Part shown: positions 1 to 6,085 of the stretch, in pieces
Layout of the letters: each line of letters begins with the position of its first letter
How positions within the stretch are numbered: the stretch's first letter is position 1
NCBI GenBank assembly: GCA_016715075.1
Contig: JADKBK010000003.1
Location: 296,667-360,666 of the forward strand
DNA: 64,000 bases
Source: Bacteroidales bacterium
Lineage (GTDB): Bacteria > Bacteroidota > Bacteroidia > Bacteroidales > VadinHA17
Reading direction: 5' to 3'
The notes under the pieces: generated by a model
Told to the model about the DNA's origin: nothing
The model's input: only the letters and a program-made list of their open reading frames with translations
Database searches by the model: none
Translations under genes and position numbers: made by a program

Positions 1-130
1 TGAACTGCATACCTATAAAGGAAGGAAACATTATCTGGGCGAAGGGAATCCTGAGTATTCGCGCTACTATGATGATGAAATATTAAAGATTGCAGATATT
101 TTTCTACGGAAATATCATCTCCTGGATTAA
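1..130 (+). CDS. C-terminal end of a probable alpha/beta hydrolase (partial)
   Basis: An open frame enters from the left edge (codons from base 2) and stops with TAA at 128-130, giving about 42 residues that end in RKYHLLD. The frame has normal coding character (ELHTYKGRKHYLGEGNPE and onward). The tail resembles the last helix of alpha/beta-hydrolase-fold esterases or dienelactone hydrolases, where a His is followed by a final helix, but no catalytic motif other than possible histidines is inside the window. The family call is an inference from a short tail. It is convergent with the histidine kinase gene that follows. Confidence 0.4.
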   Translation, partial: ELHTYKGRKHYLGEGNPEYSRYYDDEILKIADIFLRKYHLLD

Positions 131-180
131 TACCAGCTCAACATTCCGGCTTTTCCGAATGGAAGGATTTTATCCCAGCA

Positions 181-1263
181 TTATTCAGTATCACTGGTTG
201 CAGGGATGTAAATATCAAATTGTGCTCCTTTGTTTAATTTACTTGTTGCAGTGATTATGCCCTTGTGGTTCTCCACGATCTTTTTCACAATGGCAAGCCC
301 GATACCTGTTCCTCCATATATGTCTTTGCTGTGAAGTTTTTGGAAAACCTCAAAAATACGTTCACTGAAATGCGGCTCAAAGCCGATGCCATTATCTCTG
401 AAAGTGAGATGGCAAAAGTTTTTCTCGGGTGAAAGTTTTTCGATATTCAGATTGCTGCCTTTCACAATCCGGCTGCTGATTTCTATATGCGATGGGATAT
501 CAGGCTTTGAAAATTTAAGTGCATTGCTGATGATATTATAAATGAGCTGCCGAAACTGAAAAGGTATAATGTTTGCAGAACCCAGATTTGTGCTTTTTAT
601 TGTTGCATGTTTTTCTTCAATAGTGTCTCTCAGTTCTGCTTTTACCTCGTCCACAATCATACATAGTTCTGTTTTTTCAAACTTGTGTTCTGTGGTGTTT
701 ATGCGCGAGAAGGCAAGTAGATCGTCGATAAGTTGCTGCATTCTTTTTGCAGCTAATTGCATTCGCTGGAAATTATATTTACCTGTTTCCGACAGATTAT
801 CCTTTTCATTTTCAAGGATGATTGTAACAAAGGTCTGGATTTTGCGCAAAGGCTCCTGCAAATCGTGACTCGATATGTATGTGAATGCCAGCAGCTCTTT
901 GTTGGCAATGCTCAATTCTGCCGCCCTTTTTTCTTTCTCCTCGTTTTGAAATGCAAGTTCTCTGTTGGCAATTATTAACTCCGCAGCCCTCTTTTCTTTC
1001 TCTTCCACCTGAAAGAGAAGCTCTTTATTTGCAATGCCTAATTCTGCTGCCCGTTTCCCTTTCTCAGCTGCCTGATAAGCAAGTTCAATGTTGGCAATAC
1101 CTAACTCTGATGCCCGTTTCCCTTTCTCTTCTTTTTGAAAGGCGAGTTCCCTGTGCGCAATAAGTAAATCTGCTGCCAACTTTCCATTCTCTTCCTTTTG
1201 AAAGGCAATTCCCCTCTGAGCAATATTTAACTTATCCTCATACATTTCCATTCTTTTATTCAT
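181..1263 (-). CDS. Sensor histidine kinase with repeated coiled-coil N-terminus
   Basis: This is a soluble histidine kinase with no membrane segment and no recognisable PAS or GAF domain. Residues about 10-125 are a coiled coil built from roughly five 21-residue repeats (three heptads) of the type KRAAELxIANxELxFQxEEK. The phosphoacceptor H-box follows (SSHDLQEPLRKIQ, His near residue 133), then the N-box NIISNALKFS, G1 DNGIGF and G2 GTGIGLAIVKKI, so the catalytic core is complete. An ATG at 1263 is preferred over an in-frame TTG at 1269. It is the last gene of a minus-strand run with three receiver-only proteins, 101 bp after the nearest, so these are its likely phosphotransfer partners. 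The input signal is not evident; the repeats probably mediate dimerisation or protein contacts. Confidence 0.9.
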   Translation of the reverse strand: MNKRMEMYEDKLNIAQRGIAFQKEENGKLAADLLIAHRELAFQKEEKGKRASELGIANIELAYQAAEKGKRAAELGIANKELLFQVEEKEKRAAELIIANRELAFQNEEKEKRAAELSIANKELLAFTYISSHDLQEPLRKIQTFVTIILENEKDNLSETGKYNFQRMQLAAKRMQQLIDDLLAFSRINTTEHKFEKTELCMIVDEVKAELRDTIEEKHATIKSTNLGSANIIPFQFRQLIYNIISNALKFSKPDIPSHIEISSRIVKGSNLNIEKLSPEKNFCHLTFRDNGIGFEPHFSERIFEVFQKLHSKDIYGGTGIGLAIVKKIVENHKGIITATSKLNKGAQFDIYIPATSDTE

Positions 1264-1364
1264 ATTCAACTGTGATAAAGTGATTCTATTTTAATTTTGA
1301 GATGCAACCTGATTTGGAGAATCTCTCAATGGACATTAAACTTATTGGCTGATTGTCTGATTCT

Positions 1365-1829
1365 TTACACAGACAGATTATCCTGATCTGTGATTACAAA
1401 ATTATCCTGGGTTGAATGTGAAGTTTTGCCTTCCCCTACAAGCAAAAGCGCGCGAAGGATAATTTCTTTGAACTGTATAAAAACTGATGGTTTGCGAATG
1501 AAATACCGGGCGCCATTTTTGTAAAGACTATTTACGACCTCCTGCTCAAAAGAGGTGGAAAAGATAATAACCGGAAGGTCTTTCAATTTGTTGTCGTGCT
1601 TTATCTCCGATAAACATTCGAAGCCGTTTTTTCGCGGCATGTTAAGATCCAGGAAAAGGATATCCGGAAGATTGTATGATTCGTTTGCGAGTAATTGCAT
1701 GAGTTCTTCTCCATCATGCACAGTAGTGAGATTAGTGGATATTATTAACTCTTCCAAAGCTTTTTCAAAGAAAATGCAATCGTCAATATCGTCATCAGCA
1801 AGAAGTATATTCATTTGCTTAAGATTCAT
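1365..1829 (-). CDS. Stand-alone response regulator receiver (third of three)
   Basis: A 154-residue single receiver domain with no output domain, similar to Rcp1/CheY-like proteins paired with phytochrome-type kinases. The acidic pocket is LLADDDIDD, the phosphoacceptor Asp lies in FLDLNMPRKNGF, the conserved Thr/Ser in IIFSTS and the Lys in FIRKP, so it should be phosphorylatable. Its start overlaps the stop of the preceding receiver by 4 bp (ATGA), indicating translational coupling. The kinase gene lies just downstream. Without an output domain it probably works by protein-protein contact or as a phosphate sink or relay. Confidence 0.92.
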   Translation of the reverse strand: MNLKQMNILLADDDIDDCIFFEKALEELIISTNLTTVHDGEELMQLLANESYNLPDILFLDLNMPRKNGFECLSEIKHDNKLKDLPVIIFSTSFEQEVVNSLYKNGARYFIRKPSVFIQFKEIILRALLLVGEGKTSHSTQDNFVITDQDNLSV

Positions 1830-2269
1830 GCGTTAAGAATATATTTTACCTGACTTTCAGAAGATTCTTTTTCTGATACTATAGGCAGTGCGTGGTGAAT
1901 AACCTGTTTGAGCTGCTCAAAATCACCTGGTTTATGAATATAAACATTAACGCCACGCCTAAAGACATTGTTTATGGTCTCATTCGAGTTGGAGGTTGAA
2001 AGTATGACTACTGCAAGGTTTCTAAGCAACTTATTACGCTTTATCTCTGAGATACACTCCAGCCCGTTCTTGCGGGGCATACTCAGATCGAGAAACAGAA
2101 TATCAGGAGGATTACTGGTATTCAGGGTCAGATAATTCATTAATTGTTCTCCGTCATTAACAATTGTAAGATTGGCGGGCAGCATCAGATCTTCAAGCGC
2201 TTTTTTAAAAAAGAAGCAATCATCGCTATCATCATCTGCAAGTAAAATGTTCACTGTTTTTAAATTCAT
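1826..2269 (-). CDS. Stand-alone response regulator receiver (second of three)
   Basis: A 147-residue receiver-only protein paralogous to its two neighbours. It shows LLADDDSDD, FLDLSMPRKNGL with the phosphoacceptor Asp, VILSTS and YIHKPG. It starts 16 bp after the upstream receiver stops and overlaps the next one by 4 bp. The loop following the STS motif and the C-terminal tail differ most among the three copies, which suggests different partners for otherwise equivalent phosphorylation domains. No DNA-binding or enzymatic module is fused. Confidence 0.92.
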   Translation of the reverse strand: MNLKTVNILLADDDSDDCFFFKKALEDLMLPANLTIVNDGEQLMNYLTLNTSNPPDILFLDLSMPRKNGLECISEIKRNKLLRNLAVVILSTSNSNETINNVFRRGVNVYIHKPGDFEQLKQVIHHALPIVSEKESSESQVKYILNA

Positions 2270-2285
2270 TCCTTAAAGGCATTGA

Positions 2286-2783
2286 TTAAGTAATTGGTTT
2301 GAATACATCATTTCCGGTTTGTATAAGTTGGTTCAGAATCTCATCCTTACCCGAAATCTTGTTCTTGTCTGCAACCATCTCAAGTGTTGAGTGAATAACC
2401 TGCTTGAGCAGGTTAAAATCGCAGGACTTACGGATGTAATCATGTGCTCCGATCTTCATTAGTAAGTCTATCATATTCTCTTCATAAATAATGTTCTGAG
2501 GGAAAGATGTCGAAAACATTACCACAACAAGATCTTCCAGTTTTTTACTCTCTTTGATCTCGGTTAGACACTCGAATCCGTTTTTACGCGGCATGCTAAG
2601 ATCAAGGAAAAGGACATCCGGGAGATGTTCTGAATTCAGGTTAAGGTAATTCATGAGTTCGTCACCGTCATGAACAATTGTTAGGTTGGTTGCAATCGGT
2701 ATTTCCTTTAAGGCTTTCTCAAAAAAAGAGCAATCGTCAAAATCATCATCTGAAAGCAGCACATTCAATTGGTCTAATTTCAT
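2286..2783 (-). CDS. Stand-alone response regulator receiver (first of three)
   Basis: A 165-residue receiver-only protein and the first gene of the signalling operon. It has LLSDDDFDD, FLDLSMPRKNGF, MFSTS and the Lys in YIRKS. Compared with its paralogs it carries about 8 extra residues after the STS motif (around IIYEENMIDL) and a longer C-terminal tail, so the face used for partner binding is probably altered. The order first receiver, second, third, then kinase suggests one transcript from a promoter in the gap upstream. Confidence 0.92.
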   Translation of the reverse strand: MKLDQLNVLLSDDDFDDCSFFEKALKEIPIATNLTIVHDGDELMNYLNLNSEHLPDVLFLDLSMPRKNGFECLTEIKESKKLEDLVVVMFSTSFPQNIIYEENMIDLLMKIGAHDYIRKSCDFNLLKQVIHSTLEMVADKNKISGKDEILNQLIQTGNDVFKPIT

Positions 2784-2930
2784 CTTTAAATTTTTGAAAA
2801 TTAGTTATTAAACTCCCCCTGAAGTCTGATTTTTAAAATGTATCGCATCACGGAAATGGCCATCATCAGGCCGGAATATTAGTTCTCAGCCAACCTCGAT
2901 CTGCAATTGTTAAAAACCTGCTTTCTTTCT

Positions 2931-2965
2931 GCAAGAACCGCATCTTAGGATGAAAAAGTGTTACA
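2931..2965 (-). promoter_or_regulatory. Weak candidate promoter of the receiver/kinase operon (TGTAACA type)
   Basis: Read on the minus strand, TGTAACA (2959-2965) is followed about 20 bp later by GGTTCTTG, a poor match to TAnnTTTG. The upstream element matches the elements found before csbD, the SOD gene and both FISUMP genes, and the flanking bases also resemble the FISUMP copies. The -7 box is degenerate, so this is the least certain member. It would give a leader of about 140 nt. Confidence 0.35.
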
Positions 2966-3203
2966 AAATAATTCAAATGAATTACATAATTCACACTTTA
3001 TCGTTTTTTCCCGTTTGTTTGATTTGTAATGTAATGGATTATTATACTTAACTGACCGAAGATAAATTTCCGGGATCGTCATTGAGGTGTATAAGCAAAT
3101 TGTACTCTTTTTTACATCTTAACTTTTCTATTATAAGAACTCCAGTATTGATCTGAAAGGTTAACGGGTTCATACCAGTTAAATCAGCGTGGCGAGAAGA
3201 ACA

Positions 3204-3245
3204 AAATCCCATCCATATGAGAGTAAAATATTATGGATGGGATTT
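3204..3245. terminator. Long inverted repeat, possible terminator of csbD-like gene
   Basis: AAATCCCATCCAT (3204-3216) is perfectly repeated in inverse as ATGGATGGGATTT (3233-3245); an extra A-T pair makes a 14-bp stem around a 14-nt loop. On the minus strand the stem is followed by a T-rich run (TTTTGTTCTTCT), so it could end the csbD transcript, which stops about 100 nt upstream. The stem is longer than usual for a simple terminator. Confidence 0.5.
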
Positions 3246-3342
3246 GAACCTGATAAACTAAGTGAAAAAACGAATTTCCAAAAATTATTATTTTCCTATG
3301 GAGATAAATAAAGACGGCTATCTTTATTTAAACGGCCTGTGA

Positions 3343-3528
3343 TTAAAGTTCTGAAAGAATCTTGTGTAATTCTTCCTTTGTTTTACCGAGTTTGATTTGA
3401 AGTTTTGCATACATTTCCTCTTTCTTACCTTCTTCAAACATCAGATCATTGTCAGTTAAGACAGCAAATTTCTGTTTGAGCATGGCTTTCTGTTCATTCC
3501 AGTTGCCTTTCAGTTCTGTTGTGTTCAT
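3343..3528 (-). CDS. CsbD/YjbJ-like general stress protein
   Basis: A small 61-residue hydrophilic, Lys/Glu-rich protein of the CsbD family, whose members are induced by general or envelope stress; their molecular role is not established. The opening MNTTELKGNWNEQKAMLKQ is the family's typical N-terminus (ELKGxWxxxKxxLKxKF). An upstream in-frame start would add nine residues (MYSQFKSKK) with no family support, so the Met at 3528 is preferred. It is a single-gene unit with its own TGTAACA-type promoter about 40-70 bp upstream and a possible terminator downstream. Confidence 0.82.
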   Translation of the reverse strand: MNTTELKGNWNEQKAMLKQKFAVLTDNDLMFEEGKKEEMYAKLQIKLGKTKEELHKILSEL

Positions 3529-3565
3529 TTTTTTTGATTTGAATTGTGAATACACTTAACAGATA

Positions 3566-3600
3566 CAAAGGAAAGGATGCAAAGGCCTAATTGAGTTACA
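3566..3600 (-). promoter_or_regulatory. Candidate csbD promoter (TGTAACx-N20-TTCCTTTG)
   Basis: On the minus strand TGTAACT (3594-3600) is followed after exactly 20 bp by TTCCTTTG (3566-3573), which matches the TTTG end of the Bacteroidota -7 box. The same arrangement and spacing occur before the SOD and FISUMP genes. Inferred leader about 30-35 nt. Confidence 0.55.
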
Positions 3601-3676
3601 TTATTTCCTGAATTTTTTATACTATTCCCACATTTGCAATAAACTGCTCTTTCTCCTGATTTTGCACTTTACAACT

Positions 3677-4873
3677 CTAACCCTGGCTATTCAGCAGCCT
3701 GATCCTTGGAACAATCAGTGTAATGCAAAGTCCGAATATACCGATCAGTGCGAAAGAGTATCTTAATCCGGCAACCTGTGAAATATATCCTATCATAGGC
3801 GGTCCCATCAGGAAACCGAGGAAACTTACACTGGCAACTGTTGCAAGGGCAATCCCGGGAGGGACTTTGGTATGCCTTCCGGCAGCGCTGTAAACAGATG
3901 GAACTATGCTTGAAACTCCAAGACCGACCAGCATGAAGGCTATGGTTGAAGCAACCAGGGTAGGAAAAAACACCGCAGTATATAATCCTGTTGAAATCGT
4001 TATTCCGGATATCTGTAGTAATCTTTTACGCCCTATTTTTGAAATGGCAAAGTCCGCCATAAATCTTCCGGCTGTCATCATTACCATGAATGAAGTATAT
4101 CCCAGGATGACAAGTGATGAAGGTGCTTTGACTACATCCTTGAAGTATACACCGCTCCAGTCGAACATTGTCCCTTCGCTTGCCATACTGCAAAAGGCGA
4201 TGATACCAAGCTGAACCAGCTCTCTGTCAGGCTTGTTGAAGAATTTACGCACCGGTTCACCGGGATTAACATAAGGTTTTCCTGTTACAAGATACTGGCG
4301 ATTGAACCATATAATTGCCCAAACGATCAGGATTACAGTTACAAAATGCCAGTAAGGATCTATTTTCAGATTAATCATCGTCAGGCCTATCAGGGCACCG
4401 GTAAAGCCTGCCAGGCTCCAGCCTCCGTGAAATGAAGCCATTATGGGTCTCTGATACAATCGTTCGGCACTCACCCCCTGTGTGTTTATTGAAATATTGC
4501 AAAGGTTACCGGCAAGTCCGAACAGGAACAGAGCTATTGCCAGTTGCCATCCCTCCCTGACCAAACCAATATTGCTCAGGCATATGGAATACGCAGGAAG
4601 AGCAATAAGCACAATTGTCCTGCTTCCAAAACGGGTTACCAGTTTTCCTGAAAAGGTCATCATGATAAATTGTGCTGCCGGCATGGCAAACAGAATCGTA
4701 CCGAATAGCGCATCATTAAGATGAAGCTTGGTTTTAATGTCAGGAATCCTGCTCGCCCATGAGGCAAACATCAGCCCCATACTGAAATAGAACAGAGAAA
4801 CGGTTAGCCTTATACGTTTCTTTTCTGTGGTTATTTCACTATGCCCGGAAAGTAATTCAGTATTTTCTGTCAT
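3677..4873 (-). CDS. MFS transporter (YbjJ/FucP-like)
   Basis: A 398-residue integral membrane protein of the major facilitator superfamily with the expected two hydrophobic halves. The first helix region contains FASWASRIPDIKTKLHLNDALFG, typical of the YbjJ-type subgroup, and the loop after helix 2 carries the MFS signature as GKLVTRFGSR. The substrate cannot be read from sequence; relatives include sugar transporters and uncharacterised efflux proteins. About 28 polar residues precede the first helix. It is probably monocistronic; the next sequence upstream is a decayed pseudogene. Confidence 0.85.
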   Translation of the reverse strand: MTENTELLSGHSEITTEKKRIRLTVSLFYFSMGLMFASWASRIPDIKTKLHLNDALFGTILFAMPAAQFIMMTFSGKLVTRFGSRTIVLIALPAYSICLSNIGLVREGWQLAIALFLFGLAGNLCNISINTQGVSAERLYQRPIMASFHGGWSLAGFTGALIGLTMINLKIDPYWHFVTVILIVWAIIWFNRQYLVTGKPYVNPGEPVRKFFNKPDRELVQLGIIAFCSMASEGTMFDWSGVYFKDVVKAPSSLVILGYTSFMVMMTAGRFMADFAISKIGRKRLLQISGITISTGLYTAVFFPTLVASTIAFMLVGLGVSSIVPSVYSAAGRHTKVPPGIALATVASVSFLGFLMGPPMIGYISQVAGLRYSFALIGIFGLCITLIVPRIRLLNSQG

Positions 4874-4999
4874 TGGTAGTTCTTGGCCGCCATAACCAGC
4901 GGCAAAATTATTAAAATTCCGGACAGATTAGCAGTAAGATGAAGAGTCTCCATCTGAAAGAAATATAAACAAGCGCTGATTTTCCTGAAATGGAATCAG

Positions 5000-5361
5000 G
5001 GCATAATATTAAATCCCTCACATTTCACCAACCAGTTCCATCATGGGGAAATCCCGGAGCCGCTCATTCCGAACCATCCCAGCCGGCAACCATCATTGCC
5101 ACCGCCGTTAATAAAGCCCCGTTTGACGGGAAATAGGGAAAAGGCCCGCCGCTTGCCAATCCAACACCATCTCCCCTCAGCATTCGTTCTTTCCAGAGCT
5201 GTGCGGTACCCAACCCAAATCTCCAGTAGCGTGGTTATGATCTTATGACGGTCAACAAAGGCATGTCTGTCAATCTTACTAGCAGGAATATTTACATTGT
5301 TCAATGAGTTTCCGCTTATCAAAAGGGTACTCAGGAGTACTAACTGATTAAGGATAAACAT
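5000..5361 (-). pseudogene. Decayed remnant of a large exported hydrolase-like protein
   Basis: The N-terminus survives in one frame: a signal-peptide-like MFILNQLVLLSTLLISG followed by ASKIDRHAFVDRHKI, which matches the mature start of exported glycosidase-like proteins of Bacteroidota (pattern IDRxALVxRHN). The rest of that frame is nonsense. Another frame over 5270-5000 instead reads GLASGGPFPYFPSNGALLTA, VAMMVAGWDGSE, a stop, then APGFPHDG, another stop and NVR, which matches the typical C-terminal end of the same family (NGALLTAVAMMxAGWDG...APGFPxDGxW). The middle, several hundred codons, is missing. So this is an internally deleted gene with later stops. The family identity is from memory of conserved ends; the decay itself is directly visible. 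Confidence 0.7.
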
Positions 5362-5575
5362 TCAGTTCTTTTTCTTTAGATATGATTAATATTTCCGCCG
5401 GATATTCCGGATCTTTTACTCTGGTTTTTTATTAAAATCAGCAATTAATGATTTGAAAATAGACTTAATTAATTGACTTTACAAGGATTTTATTACTTGC
5501 CATTATCCCGGCTGGAATGCAGATATTTTTTCTTAAGCTGGTCAAAAAGTTAACCTGTCTGAAAACTAAAATGAA

Positions 5576-5603
5576 TTGAAAAGAATAGATTTATGTATAT
5601 TTG
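5576..5603 (+). promoter_or_regulatory. Bacteroidota-type promoter upstream of lipoprotein gene
   Basis: TATATTTG (5596-5603) is a perfect TAnnTTTG -7 box, with TTG at 5576-5578 seventeen bases upstream as a possible -33 element. It lies 65 bp before the ATG at 5669. The remainder of the 5362-5668 gap is AT-rich and shows nothing else. Confidence 0.6.
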
Positions 5604-5668
5604 AGGGATGTAAAGCTTAGCAAAATAATTTTCGATGGCATGTACTATACCTCATAAAATCAAATGAT

Positions 5669-6037
5669 ATGATAAAAAAGACACTTTTCTATCTTACTGC
5701 CTGTCTGGTGATCTCCTTTCTGGCAGTATCCTGTGAACCTACAGAAGAATCTTTTGATGAAGCTCTTTTGATTGGCAAGTGGCAATCAGGAACGTTGTTT
5801 TACAAGTATCTGACTGATGGTACCGGCGGCACATGGGATACAGCAGATGATGTCACAGAAGCAGAGGCTCAGGCTTTTACCTGGACCCTTGTAAAATCAG
5901 AGCTGACCCATATTCATGTTCTGGAAATGGGTGGTTCAGTTCCCAAGATTTATACTGTTACCGAATTAACAGACACATCATTAAAATATGAAGATGAATT
6001 TGGAGGAAGCTTTTCGTTCACAAAAGTAGGCAAATAG
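5669..6037 (+). CDS. Small lipoprotein, lipocalin-like
   Basis: A 122-residue predicted lipoprotein. The signal peptide MIKKTLFYLTACLVISFLAV ends in lipobox AVSC, with the lipidated Cys near residue 22. The mature part begins with an acidic stretch and then LLIGKWQSGTLFYKYLTDGT, reminiscent of lipocalin-like domains of Bacteroidota, where an early GxW motif starts a small beta barrel. TYTVTELTD-like beta-strand content and a GGSFSFTKV end fit that. Ligand unknown. Its own promoter lies upstream and the AsmA-like gene follows 48 bp later in the same direction. Confidence 0.65.
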   Translation: MIKKTLFYLTACLVISFLAVSCEPTEESFDEALLIGKWQSGTLFYKYLTDGTGGTWDTADDVTEAEAQAFTWTLVKSELTHIHVLEMGGSVPKIYTVTELTDTSLKYEDEFGGSFSFTKVGK

Positions 6038-6085
6038 GGATATCACCTTACCGGGCTTTTTGATTAAGGGTTTAATGGATTTGCA

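Larger units (their letters stand above)
2784..3342. other. Non-coding gap with putative operon leader and an inverted repeat
   Basis: No supported gene in 559 bp; only short chance frames. It should hold the promoter and leader of the receiver operon and, at 3204-3245, a long inverted repeat annotated separately. The part around 3000-3190 is AT-rich and shows nothing I can assign. Confidence 0.6.
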
